This document shows positions 34,214 through 51,800 of a DNA stretch of 64,000 nucleotides, in pieces. The notes below the pieces were generated by a model. The model saw only the letters and a list, made by a program, of their open reading frames with translations, did no database searches and was not told the DNA's origin. The DNA comes from Cantharellus purpuraceus. Lineage: Eukaryota > Basidiomycota > Agaricomycetes > Cantharellales > Hydnaceae. The stretch's first letter is position 1, and every line of letters starts with the position of its first letter. The translations under genes were made by a program, and so were the position numbers. The stretch is from NCBI GenBank assembly GCA_025174535.1, contig JALBUN010000009.1:620001-684000 (forward strand). Reading direction: 5' to 3'.

Positions 34214-35702
34214 TTACTTATGTGCAGCATCGATTGTTTCGGCTTGGCCATTGGCCCAACGGATAGTGACGGATCCATCCTATGAGTGAAAAGAAATACG
34301 CGTGTAAGAAAGCGACGTCAGACCGAAACAGCCAGAAGAGATATTAGGAGGAAACGGGGGCGTGGGTCCATGCCGTAACATGATAAAGAAATATGGCACT
34401 TCAAAGAGGTAAAATAAGGACAAGGAAACGTACCTCATTGCCAAAATAGGCAGCCTTGGCCATGCCACAGAACAGTCCTACCTCAACCACACCTGTCAGC
34501 ATTTTAATGCGTTTCAGAAGCTGTCAGGAGCAAGGTTAGCGTGGACTTTGCAGGGTGAATGTAGACGAGATGGCCAGGAAATAGTTTTCCACATAAATTA
34601 TTATAACATGAGCATCCTCATAACGATTTGTCAATGACGAAATAATCTTGAATACTCACATCGAAAGGTTTTTGCAGTGTTTCGGAAGAAAACGGTGCAT
34701 CTATGACAAAATTGCCATTGTCAGATACGACGGGACCAGCTTTCCGTGTCGCCATGCGCAAGGCTGCGGAGGGCTAGGTATTGTTAGCGAGGGTGAATAC
34801 GCCAAAAAATTATTTTTAAATATGGAGGAGCAGTGGAGTATCAACTGACGTACAGAGCCCAAAAGGTGAAGGTTCTGGAGAAGTTTCGCATATGCAAAAG
34901 GTGCCACCTCGACAGGAACACCGAGAGTGTACTTATAGGAGGTACAGAAGTCAAAAAGGAGCGGGAGAGTAAAATATACGTCAGGGGCGTACCGATGTGC
35001 CAAGAACTTCTGAATTCTTCCGATAATCCGCGACAACAATCCACCTGAGAATAATTGAGACGAAGCAGGAAATATATGCTTCAGGGCATGCTGGGAAGAC
35101 TAACGTTTCCGCAGCTTCTGCGAGCACCTTTTCACGTAGGTGACATGCTCCCCCGCCCTTTATACAATTTAGAGAGTGGTCGACCCTCGAAAGAACACCA
35201 TCAGCCCCGCATGCTGAGAATTAAAACAACGCGGGAATGGAAACGCTCACTCGTCTGCACCGTCAATGGTGACATCTATAACGGGATACTGATCAACGTC
35301 ACCCAGCGAGAGTCCGGCTTTGACTATGAGTTCTTTGGATTGGAAGCCTTGATGACGTGCGGGGTATGAATTATGAGCGTTGGGATTGGTCCAGCGAGAC
35401 TGTTACAAACCAGTGGGAATGAAGACACGGTTGGCATTGATGGATCCTTGTGCAAGGATGCGCTCGACCACGTAGGGCACCGTAGAGCCTGAAGGTGACA
35501 GGGTAATGAGTACAGACGAGAGTCAAGATGTAATGACTCACCAGAGCCAATCCCAACGACCTATGCAACGCGTCTTGAGAAGCGATTCAAACCGCAAAGC
35601 GGGGCGAATGCTGACCTTGTGGTGTGGTAAGATGTGCCTGTCGACAGCTGTGAAAGCTGCAAGACGCTTTGCGCTCTCCAGTGACTGCTTGGTGGACGAC
35701 AT
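34214..35702 (-). CDS. RKI1: Ribose-5-phosphate isomerase A
   Basis: The start is at 35702 ([17 protein letters not shown]), stop TAA at 34214-34216, with six to eight short introns. The exons give the substrate loop [16 protein letters not shown], the catalytic stretch DVTIDGADE, then [57 protein letters not shown] and [19 protein letters not shown]. The D-G-A-D-E and K-G-G-G motifs hold the catalytic residues of RpiA. The enzyme interconverts ribose-5-phosphate and ribulose-5-phosphate in the pentose phosphate pathway. An alternative upstream in-frame ATG exists at 35810. It shares a 223-bp divergent promoter region with the secreted-protein gene. Confidence 0.93.
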
Positions 35703-35925
35703 GTGTCTTCGAGAGCTGGAAGATATGTAAGCTGGAAGGCGGTGAAGATGAGCGTTAACGTTAGATACAACGCACACGGGCAAGTAAGATGATACATTTG
35801 AATCGCTCACTGAGAATCTGTGGCCAAGAGCTGATACTGAGCATTACGTAATCGATCCTTATAATTTGCGTGCCGATGATGCCATATATGGAATATAGCG
35901 CGGTAGTTTGCATTCTTTCCCCTTC

Positions 35926-36834
35926 ATGTTCTTCATTTTCCTTCTGTCCCTGCTGTTCGCGGCACTTCTTGTCACTGCTGCCCCCACTCGTCGCAGCACT
36001 AACCAATGGTTCACTGTGGAGTGGGATGCGCCAGAGTTTACTGCCATGTCTGGTTGAGTATTGAGGCAACGGTATTCAGTCGCAATTCTGAGCCTGTTTC
36101 CAGGTGACCTTGTGGTCCCCAGTTTATCCAACAATCACGGCATAACATCAGTGTGGCCAGGACTCCAAGGGGACGAAGCTGTCCTCCAGGCCGCGTTGAC
36201 TGGCCAGTACGTCTTGTCTCTCAAACCCCCGTCTATCAAGCACTCATCTCTTCCAGACAGGGCTCATGGAGCCTGAGAGACAGGTGGGTGGACGCCATTT
36301 CTTTTCGAGCAATCCTGTCTTGAACTATTCTCTAAATAGTTTCTATGGCTCAACTGATGTCTCACTGGGTCCGCGTGTCCAAGTCTCTCCCGGTGACAAA
36401 GTTCACTTCTCATTTACACGTGTTTCCGACGCTGTCTGGATGTGCACTCTCTCCGGTCCTGACTCTACAACGGAGACTTTTTCTCTCCCTGCTAAGAGTC
36501 TCAATCGCGCCATGTTTGCAGTTAGTCAGTAGCGATCTGGTATAGTGTCACACCGAAAGATTGACGGGTTAGCCAGATCTTGTTGGTTCCCAACATGACT
36601 TCACGGTTTCATATACTGATGTCGCCATTACTGCCACAACACCCGCTGCCGAATGGTGTACGACTGCAGCCTCTAACGGTTATGACACAGGACATGGAGT
36701 TAGTCATATAAAATATATGCATCATCGTCTTGTTCATTCCTCGTCATGATATATAGGGTTATACGGTGAACGATGCGGTCGCGGATGGCACTACATGCCG
36801 TATTGGGAAGGTTACGTTGCCTGAAACCTCATAA
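35926..36834 (+). CDS. Small secreted protein, family not recognised
   Basis: The ATG at 35926 opens a strong signal peptide (MFFIFLLSLLFAALLV, cleavage near TAAP). Five exons, 35926-36052, 36104-36206, 36280-36520, 36573-36698 and 36757-36834, give consistent phases and 224 residues. Visible motifs are QWFTVEWDAPEF, HGITSVWPGLQGDEAVL, NSFYGSTDVSLGP, VSPGDKVHFSF, VWMCTLSGPD, HDFTVSYTDVAIT and EWCTTAASN. The strand-rich pattern with a W-P-G-L-Q motif and PGD turn recalls jelly-roll, ConA-like secreted proteins, but I cannot assign a family. The acceptor of intron 2 (GAG-AG at 36279) is the choice that restores phase; nearer AGs give stops. Confidence 0.65.
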
Positions 36835-38098
36835 GGATCAATTTCTTGCCTTCCTCGACTTCCCTCTCTTGGCTGTCCACCCGCCGCAACCAAGCGAGTG
36901 GCGTCGGTCACGCTGTCTCGTACGCTCATTACGTTTTAGCTCATGCAATATACTTTCTAAAGCCGATGTCAGGGTCTCGCATCTCAAATTTGCATTTCCT
37001 TTTCACTCGTTTTAACATCCAGAAGCTCAACGCCACTCACAATCTTTACTTGATCTCTTCCTCGATCTTGCTTTTCGAGATACATCCTACATCCCAAACA
37101 CAGGAGAAGGAAGGAGATCGCTATGACAAGCTGTCATCCACCATTCATTTTAGTCCAATATGTTTCAGGCCCATCTGGTTTGATCATACGTCCTTGGTTG
37201 TTTCGTTGTTTTTGTTCGTAGCCGCGGTATTCTTTGCCTGTCTGCGATGCTAGTGTCGCACGTTTGTCTTTACTCTTTCTGTGTCTCGGATCTAGATGTC
37301 CATGGATTGGTCTTCTGTCTAACAGTTAAACTCAAGCTCTCGTCAGAGGACTAGAGTACTCTCACCCTTGAAATAATCTGACAGCAAGGCTCAAATGACT
37401 CTCATGCCAGCATTATAACTGCTGCATGGATCCCTACATCATCCCTAGAACACCCTATCGGCATTCTTCGTGAAACTGGACGCATCGAAAGTCACTGTTG
37501 GTTGCACTGCTCAGTTAACTGCCCGCAGCTGGCTAAAAGTCAATTCGACAGAGGCTGAGGTCGCTGCGTTGGCTGCATTTTCAACGACCTTGTGCTTCAC
37601 TTTCAACGATACACCTGTATATCGGTGTGATGCACGTAGAGTAACTCGTTCGCACCGCCTGATACAAGATCTATGAATTCATTGATACATGCTGGAGTAT
37701 ACGGATAATTTCGCCTATACTGCCCATTAAAACGTCAAGGCTCGAACACTTGCAACGTGAGACACGTCAGCATAAATACAACGGCCCGTTGGATTTGTGC
37801 TGACTCGTCTCTTGTTTTGCATCCGGTACAAGGAAACATTTAGTTTCTTAGTCACCAGAGCAAGTTTGTCATCAATAAGTTCATTCTCATCGGGGCGATT
37901 ATTTGAGAGTTGGACGCACGTCGCAAGTGACTGGGATTGATGCCATATTGAACGTTGCTACACAAAGGTACATACATGTGTATTACATAACTGCTGTCTC
38001 GCGCCCGTGGCGATCGTTAGCCCAAACGCAAGTTAAAAATACTAGGACTTTGCCACCTAGTTTTGTGAATTATCACTCATCCCTTTCCCTCTACTAGG
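36835..38098. other. Intergenic 1.26 kb, no gene recognised
   Basis: Short open frames (for example 37470-37676) lack recognisable motifs, splice context or a partner exon. It includes the AROM promoter region. No repeat or RNA gene was identified. Confidence 0.5.
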
Positions 38099-43132
<5,034 letters not shown>

Positions 43133-43244
43133 GTCATTGTACCCCTAATTATTCACATAGATGTCAAATCAAAGTTTGTCGTTCCTCTAAGAACTGGTCA
43201 TGATGACAAAGCACTTCAGCGCACGGAAGTAAATATCATTGCTC

Positions 43245-44109
43245 ATGGGTGAGGTTGTCAATGTCGTCGTCGCCTTCGCGGTCATCGTGTTCATCCTCCG
43301 TTGGGCCACTCAAGGAGGTGCGTTTTTCTCCTGCAACTGTATCTCATCGGTCTGACCCCAGACTTTTGACCAGGCGGTGGAAGCGATGAGACAAGGCGTG
43401 CTCGAAATTTGTTGGGCTTCCATCCGAAGCATGTGTCCACAGATATGGTATGTTGTTGAGGCTGTTCTTCCAATCAAGCTATCAACAGAACCATGTTCTT
43501 AGGTGTCGACTGTCCATGGCATGTTCCCACACATTCCCCGGTGGGTATATAGCTCTCGTAAGAGAAACTTTCGACCCATTATCACATAAATCACAGAGAA
43601 AATATACACTATGACCTCTTGAGAACGGGCAGTGTTGAGGTGACCTCTAACAAACTTCTAGAGCGAGGATTCCTGGAAGCCGTGAGTCCTGGCCATCGTT
43701 CAAATCCTCTAAGAAATGGCAGTGAATTGATTAACTTGCTTAGCCCCCTCCACCATATTTTCTACTCTTCCCAACGCAATCACCTCCTTCTGTTGCCCCA
43801 TCGTCTCCTGCACAAGCGCCGTCTGCTGCTTCATCGTCAAAAGTTAGCTCGAAACCTAGTCTCATATCCCGATTCGCATTGGAAGATCGTTTGCGTCCCG
43901 AAGCAGAGGCTTCAATTGATGCAGGTGGGAAAGCAACATGGGAGGAGACAGCTGAAAGACGAGAGGCAAGTTTACGGGAGAGGAAGGCACAGATGGTACT
44001 GGCCGCTAGAAAGTAAGTGCGACAGGCGTGCTGTTAAAATCTCATCCCTCATACGTCCTCTAGGCGATTGCTTGAGCAGCAACAAAAAGAAGCAGGCACT
44101 TCATCGTGA
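43245..44109 (+). CDS. CUE-domain membrane protein (Cue1-like)
   Basis: Six exons (43245-43317, 43374-43447, 43503-43540, 43597-43681, 43744-44012, 44064-44109) give 194 residues in phase. The N-terminus MGEVVNVVVAFAVIVFIL is a single membrane anchor. A CUE domain follows (VSTVHGMFPHIPRENIHYDL ... LLERGFL). The middle is proline- and serine-rich, and a basic C-terminal helix (REASLRERKAQMVLAARK) ends in KEAGTSS. Cue1-type proteins recruit the ubiquitin-conjugating enzyme Ubc7 to the ER membrane for degradation of misfolded proteins; that role is inferred from layout. It starts 112 bp after the AROM stop on the same strand and converges with MTR4. Confidence 0.85.
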
Positions 44110-44771
44110 TACCTTAAACGGGTTAAACATGTCTGCAATATGTGCACTATCACATTAGTGCATAGGAAGTCACACTGGCCAAGAGTCTTCATTATGAAGC
44201 ACGGGTAAAGGGTTGTGAAGTTAAGCATACTTGGCGGCACCAGTGATTCATTGTAAAGACTTTGAATACACAGACATGGTCGCCCCTGTCGTCGAGACAC
44301 GTCTCATCGCATTCACCACCTAGTCAAAGTTTGGCATCAGACTGGGGAGATGAAGCCAAGTAAGCTGCACCTCCTCAAGTGGTCAATCAGATACGAGCAC
44401 AAATGTCCATGGCGGCGGCTGTGACGCTAACAGTATCTTTTATGTTGCTGTGGTTTAGAAGCACCGCCTGGCATGCGTTTCCAGCCTACCCTATTCTAAA
44501 CATGGGAAAAACCCCGTCCCAGCAGTGCCTGCCCTGCACCACAGATCTAGAAATGTGTGCTATGACCTAACTTAAGACTTTAATTCAACGAATAGCGGAT
44601 AGACTGGACGGGGGGAGCTATCAAGTTGAGGATTGACACATGTGCCTCTTGAGGTGGCATCTTAAAGTGATACATTACCCTAGTGTGAACTGTAACCTCG
44701 CGAAGAGCAGATTATATCTACAATCATGTTGACAACCGATACCTCGCACCTCAGAAGGCCAGCGGATACGG
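44110..44771. other. Intergenic between convergent genes
   Basis: This is the 3' flank shared by the CUE gene and MTR4. No coding or RNA feature was recognised. Confidence 0.5.
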
Positions 44772-47700
44772 TCACAAGTACAAACTTGAACAGAAGATCA
44801 CAGAGTTTTGCCGCTCAAGCATCTCAGATGCCCTTTTAAACTTCTCTTCCAACTCTGTATTGCCAATCACTGTGGCCGCCTGGGTCATCTGGCGAATAAG
44901 CTCCTGAAGTCGCCGGAACACTCGGATTAGACTTCCCTCGAATTGATCGGTGAGCTACCGAGGGAAGGTTAAATGATAATTAAGCCTTAAGCAATAAACA
45001 GCAGGCGGTGGCTCACCTTGCAGATATCAGCGAACGATGCACCTCGACACCACTGCATTACCGCGTCCATAAGCTCAACCTTGAAACTTGACACATACTC
45101 GTCCTCCACAACAGGTAGTTTACTTTCCTTGGCGACCTTTGCTATACGTCGTGCAATTTCTTGCATTACACGTAATGGTGCCGCCAGCTCTTCCTTGAGC
45201 CTAACCGTCTGCTCACTCTGAGTGATCAAATAAATCAATGAGCAACGTCAATGCACAGTTCAGCAGTGGCCGTACCTTCTCCCCGAATACAAAGCAACTG
45301 AGAAGAGCAGCACATTGTTCAGGCTCCAAAGAATTGAAAGTGCCGTTGAAGATAAGCTCTGTGAGTAGCAGCTCATCACCTGTGCTGATTTCACATGCTA
45401 CTCGCCCTTTCATGTCCACGATATCAGCACTTGTTGTGAACCCCAATCGACGGAGTACACGCTTTCGACACCGGAGCTCCTCAAGCTGTAGGATGTCATT
45501 TGTCGCTTGGATTTTCTTTTTGAGATTACGAATCCGTAGGCGGCAGTCCTCCTTTTCAGCAAAAATGTTGTACAATTCTGGTAGTTTGGGCGACCTTTGG
45601 AGCGGATTGGCTGATAGTCGCGCCTCTAGCGCTCGAATTTTCTGAGACGTTGAGTAGTATGTAAGGAAACCGAGAATCACAGCGATCAGAGATGACAGGA
45701 TAGTTACCTTCACCAACGTCTTGAATTTATCGTCTTTAATCCCCATATGTAGGATTGGATCCAACATAGCTATTCCATCAGGGAAACGCTTTTGACATTC
45801 AAGGACACTCTTCCACGCTGTCTCTCGTGCAGGAAGCGCTCTCAGGTCCTTAGGCAAGAAGACCCGTAGGTGACTGATCCCGTCCACAGTGGAGAGTAGT
45901 ACTGGTAGAACAAGGGGTGTACCTTTCTGATTAGGAGGGCAAGGCAATATTCCACCTGGTGTAGGAGGATTGGGGAGATCCTTGGAAAAAGTGAATGCCG
46001 AACCAGGGGCGCAATTTAGGAGAACATCCACGACAAATTGCGACTGTGGGGGCTCATCCGGGTCCAGCGCTGGTTTTCCCTATCAGTACGGTCAGTCTTC
46101 CGTTTGCTAGAAGATAGACTGACACATTCTATACCTTTGGTGGAAGACGTTTCTGGTAGTTGATCACAACCCCCCAACCAAAGTTTAAATACAGGTGTTT
46201 GATTTTTACAAGACGACCAGGTTGCAGGAACGGGAGGCTGTAGGATGGATGAGTGATGACGTCCTTGATATCTGCGGCGAGCTCGTCCAACTTCTTGCGC
46301 AACTCAAAGTAATCGGCAATATCTTCCTCATGCTCGATAACCATGCTCGCTAATCGACTTTCTTCCTTTCGTAACTCTTCCATGGTGGTCAATCAAGTGC
46401 ACCCCAGAGCATTTAATAACACTCACGATATTCAAGCAGAGGTATGCCTGCGTTATTTTGGAACTGAAAAAAACATCGTTCAAGCATGTACTCGGGACTA
46501 ATTCCCTCAACCTTCATTAGATTTAATACCATGTTATATCCCAGGTGGAAAGCTGAATCCAGACGGTCGGCTTCGCCTTTAATCATTCCTTTGGCAGATG
46601 TCGGCTCGAGCTTCTCGTCGCACATCATTATGACAACCCCGCGCTCGTCCAACCCTCTGCGACCAGCTCGTCCCGACATCTGAATGTACTCTCCACTGCT
46701 CAGGTTGCGGAGCTCTTTTCCATCGAATTTGCGTACGTTAGTGAATACGACAGTTTTTGCCGGCATGTTCAGTCCAATAGAGAATGTCTCTGTCGCGAAG
46801 AGGACCTTAATGAGCCCCTCTTGGAAAAGGATTTCTATTACTTCCTTGAGGATTGGTAGCAAGCCACCATGGTGGATTCCTATACCCCGCTTAAGGAGTG
46901 GTAGGAGGTGGGCTATTTGTGGAAGCTGCCTGTCAGCTTCGGAGAGGTTGCTGATAGCATTAGTAAAGATGCCTTCCACAGAGGCTTGTTCGTCCGCATT
47001 GTTCACCTCGAGCTTGGACATGTTCAGGGCAAGAGCCTCGCATTCACGTTTGCTGAAGGCAAAAATGATCACTGGATTGTAGTTTTTCAACATGATCATT
47101 TTGACGATCTTTGAGATATCGGATGGGCCTGCATACGCGAGAAAGTCACTCATTAATCTTCAAATATAATTGAAATCTTGCCCTACCTTTCTGCCCGCCT
47201 TTCTTGGTCTTGCCCTTCCTCCCTTTTCCGGAGTTCACATTTGCGGGATCTTCGCCCTGCTTTTCGGCAACCATACCCATCGCTTTTTGAAAATTGTCCT
47301 CACGAAACTCGCCTTTTTCATTGACAACAAGATAGATGCCTTCGCCACCCATGGGGAAAAGATAATGTTGGAGAGGTGTTGGCCGAAAGTCTGTATACAC
47401 CACGTGGCATGGCTGCTCGTGGGACTTGCATACCCACTCCGCAAACTCCATGGCGTTAGGAATCGTCGCTGAAAGAAACACATGCCGGACCTTATGTGGA
47501 AGAAGGATGATGGTTTCTTCCCATACAACTCCACGTTCTGTTTGCATGCATGCGTAAGTTATGGAGTAGTATGAGCATGGAGCCACAAACCCGCGTCACG
47601 CATATAGTGTATTTCGTCAAAGATCACCCAAGCTACTTCTCGCATAATCTCTGAGCCACGGTACAACATCGACCGCAAGATCTGTGCAAAGATACATAAG

Positions 47701-48593
47701 CCGCCAGAGCATCACAGCACGCTAAACCTACTTCAGTGGTCATGACAAGACAGGAGGCTGTTGGGTTGATAGTGACGTCCCCAGTCATCAGGCCCACATC
47801 CCCGAATTCACCCAACATCTCTCGGTATTTCTGATTGCTGAGCGCCTGCAAGAATACGAACTCCGTAAAAGGCCCGTGAATTCATTTGGAACACACCTTA
47901 ATTGGACTTGTATATATGACTCGTTGCTTGTCTCTTAGACATTGAGCAATGGCATATTCTGCGACAACTGTCTTGCCTGCACTAGTATGAGCTGAGACAA
48001 GTACACTCTCTCCGCGTTCAATGGCATGCACTGCGACTTCTTGAAAAGGATCTAATGTAAAAGGGTAGACTCTGGCGGGCTGCGGTGGCGATACATGTTG
48101 AGAGATAGGAATATAAGGATATCCAGGCGGAACTGCGACTTGGTGGCGGACCTACAAGTCCGATATATGAAATAATATTGACAAAGTCACAAAAGCATAC
48201 CTGATGCCTCAGCTCTAGCCTCTGTCCAGTCTCAACAGTACCTGTGAGCCCTGCGCTGGCAGCTACCTCGCGCTTTGCCTCCCTTTGAAATTCATCAACC
48301 ACAACTGGCTTGTCCAAAGCCAGTCGAGGCTTCTTTGATGCAGGCGCAACATCGTCTCGCTCAGAATCGCGGATGTGCGCCACTGTGACAGTAGTTGGAT
48401 CGGTTGTCCTGGTACCTTCGAGAGCCTCTGCAGCCATGGCAGCCTCTACAGCCTTGCGCTTTTTCTTCCTCATTTTAGGAGGTAAAGACTCATCTTCATC
48501 CATTCCCATATCCTCTACGACGGGTCCCGACTGAACTGGATGTGAACTGCTCTCATCCTCGTCCAGGAAAGCAAAAAGGTCGTCAGTTTGCAT
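44772..48593 (-). CDS. MTR4: Exosome RNA helicase Mtr4/Dob1
   Basis: The start is at 48593 ([14 protein letters not shown]), stop at 44772. After an acidic, lysine-rich N-terminus come the Ski2-like helicase motifs: [17 protein letters not shown] (Walker A), [29 protein letters not shown] (DEIH box), [45 protein letters not shown] and [15 protein letters not shown]. Then follow the KOW/arch region and the C-terminal DSHCT domain ([22 protein letters not shown]), ending IFCSSLYL, close to the usual Mtr4 ending. Mtr4 unwinds RNA for the nuclear exosome in TRAMP-type complexes. The [10 protein letters not shown] and SLYL ends favour Mtr4 over Ski2. About eight short introns are inferred. Confidence 0.93.
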
Positions 48594-48833
48594 GCTAGCA
48601 GTGACTTGATTTACGTAAGATGTGACGACTACGATATATCTTCTGAAATCGCTCGCTCGCTCGGGCCACCCATCGGATCTGTACAATTTGACTGTGCAAT
48701 GGTCCAATTGGACACATTGCCCTTGTCACTTATACCTAATCTCACTCAACGTGGTGGTTTGGTAGGATACATACATATCAAGCGCAAGATTGTTTGAGTT
48801 CCATTCTGGATATTATCCTGACTACCTAAGCAT

Positions 48834-51800
48834 TCACTTGACAACTGATGAAGAAGTTACGTGTAGAGGAGCAAGTGGCGAGTGTAGCGTCTGTGGCTCG
48901 ATATCGAAGCCACCGCGCGCCAGACAGTCACATCCGCAACCAGTAGGGCAGGAGCGAAGCTTCTGAGATTGCCAACATTGGAGATGTGTTGTGTGGCAAC
49001 ATACAAGACACACATGCGCAAGCCCTACGGGAGTTGGGTGAGACTATACCCACCTTTGACGAACGTTTCACCCACCGGTAGCGGGAAGTCGACAAACAGA
49101 GCATGAAGGCTTTTGGAGGCCCGGACCACATCCGACACAAGATGATTCAGAGCCAAGCTCAGCGCCACAGAGGTGACAAACTGGTATAGTTACTGAATAA
49201 TAATACTGTTAGCGCATCTGAAAATATCTATCCAAACCCAAAAAAGATAAGGCGCACCTAATTCCTCTGTGTTCGTCTCATGTCGCTTGACGATGGAAGG
49301 GCTGTCCTTTGGTAAACACTTCAAAAGCTCCAACCGCTTGTGAAGTAAACCCAGGCGGAACAAGAACTCGCCATATACAACTACATGTTCAGCCAATTGT
49401 AGTGACATATTCTGGACGTTCTCAGGTCCTCCCCTAAAGGCACTCAGCAATTAGCACTAGCATATGTATGAAGGAACTGTCAGCAACCGTACTCATGATA
49501 CCACTCGTCTTCAAAAGGGTTAGTCCTGATATCCAGCACTAGACGCTTCCGTGGAGGGCGGAACCCTAAACCTACGACCTCGTTGGGATCCTGATGGCCA
49601 GCAGACGCAAAAGAAATGGTGATGCGCGACGGTGCGTGAGATGCTGGTGCCACAGGTTCCGACCACGACTTCAAAGTCCCCTGGTTTTTTTGGTTCCCAT
49701 TGGAAGGTGGAGAATTTACTTTCTCTGTATTATCTAGTGTTCTGGAGCCAGCGTTGAATCCTTCAGCTCGTGGTTGAGCATCAGCGGTAATAGCAAGTGA
49801 TCTGCTTCTTTCCACCGGTGAACTTGGTGGTTTGGGGGTCGATAAACCCTCCTGCCCAGTCATGAAGAAACGAACACCGCTCGCGCTGGCATTCAAGATG
49901 CTTGACCAAGAGCCCCTGGATGAAGCGGAAGATGACAGCGATGCTGCAGGTCCAGGGGTTGTGGGTGATCGTATAGATGACTGTGTTGAAAAAGAAGCAT
50001 TGGAGAGGCCTCGAACTCTGGTCCCCGTGGACTGGTGGCGAAGACTGAAGTAACCATCGGGAGGAGGCACTCCATTAGTGGTGCTATGGGGTGCATCGTT
50101 GTGCTTTCCTGGTAAACGCATCGTTCGAAGATGTAGACTCTTGCATTGGTCATGAAAAACTTACGCATCGACTTACACCTTTTCTCAGAAATCAGTAGAG
50201 CTACTGAAATCATGGCTAGCATTATCACATCCTTCTTCTTGGCTACATCGTCATAACTAACAACATCGCTAAGCCCCTGGCACATCTGTGGATAGAACAT
50301 ACTCACAAAGACAAAATTATGCTTCGCGCTAAATGATGTTGATGCCATGGCAATGCTTTTCTTGCTTTTTGATCAGATTGGGCTAAATTTGATAATAATG
50401 CGCATAATGTCCTGAACAGACGTTCGTGATCAGTACGCCCAAACGTTCGAGCGACTCTGGCATTATGTTGACAGAAGGATCCAGCGTCAGCAGCCGAAAC
50501 GGCATACTCCCGTACTACAGTTGTATCCAGTCCCGTAACCTCTGACACATCCCGAATTGACACCGTGCTCTTCCGCACTGGACGTACCAGGAATGCAGCA
50601 TCAAGCACGTCTGAAGATTGGGGCGTGTCGGGAACATGATGCTAGAATGAAAGCTGGAATTAGATACAAAACGTATTTGAATGAGGGTGACTCAACAATC
50701 TTAGGCTGAGCAAGAGATTCCAAGGTGCGCAGAAGATTCTCGTCGGCACCGGTGGCCGTCGGCGGCGCACTTTGGCGGTCATGTGCCACTGCTGTGAGGC
50801 GACGAAGGGCGTCAGACAGCACGCCTGAGGATTGATTGAGTCCGGTCATGGAGTTTCGGGGGACACGAGAGCTAGTTGAGGGCGAAAGAGAGATACTTCG
50901 ACCCATAGTTCTCACCATACGCAGGGGTATATGTGAGAAGCACACCAATTCACCTATAAGGATCGTTCAACGTGATTTATTAGGGCTTGTATTATGCTGG
51001 TTACCGTTCAGACCGAAGACACCCTGAGAGGTTCTGGGTTCCGCCAAACCGGCTTGACCACGCATTGAAACAGAAGGGTCCCGACCAGACCTTGTCGCAC
51101 CAGCTCTCTCTTCGTCTGAACTGGACCCTGAATCAGTGTCCACGGATCTTCCCGCTATTCCCCTCTTATTGGGAAGACCTAGGAGAAAGCGCAAACACGC
51201 CTCCAGACAAGGGGGTTTTTCTCGCAATATGCGTAGCTCACGAAGCAGGAAGGCACGATTCTTGATAGGAATTAGGTGGTTTCTCTCAAGATCAATATGA
51301 GGGAGGCTTTGAGGTCCAACAAATCGAGGGTATTCGCGGGGGAATATGAATGTTACTCGAATGAACACTGAAGAGGACTCTCCCCATGGCCCTTGAAGTC
51401 CAAGGGTGCACATCCGCTTCTTCAAGTCCATCTATAGAGACTGAATGACAAAGGAGTATGAACCTGTAGTTCAACATACCTTTTCGAGAGAAACCTTGGT
51501 CGTTTTGGAGGAGGAAAGGCCATTAACAACAGAGGTGAGTCTTGACAACAGTAATCTACCATCAGAAATTGTTGGATTGACTAGAACAGAATCACGCACT
51601 CTTCCGCCCACGACGGGGGTGCTTCAGAATCATAAAACTCACTATTATGGCTTGGGTGTGTCTGTGGGCTTTCAGACCCTCTACCACCTGTTCCCAGTCC
51701 AGACGAAGGGTCCAGGCTGATTCTGGATGACGCTAAGCTATCTGGACCACTGCCATCTTTTTTCTCCCCTACTGTTACACTCGGCATCCACGCCAGAGCA

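Noticed and set aside
37470..37676. Small ORF upstream of AROM
   Set aside because: 68 codons with no motif, splice partner or signal peptide; not distinguishable from chance.
43681..43720. tRNA B-box-like motif (gttcaaatcc)
   Set aside because: It lies in an intron of the CUE gene, with no A-box or cloverleaf stems around it.
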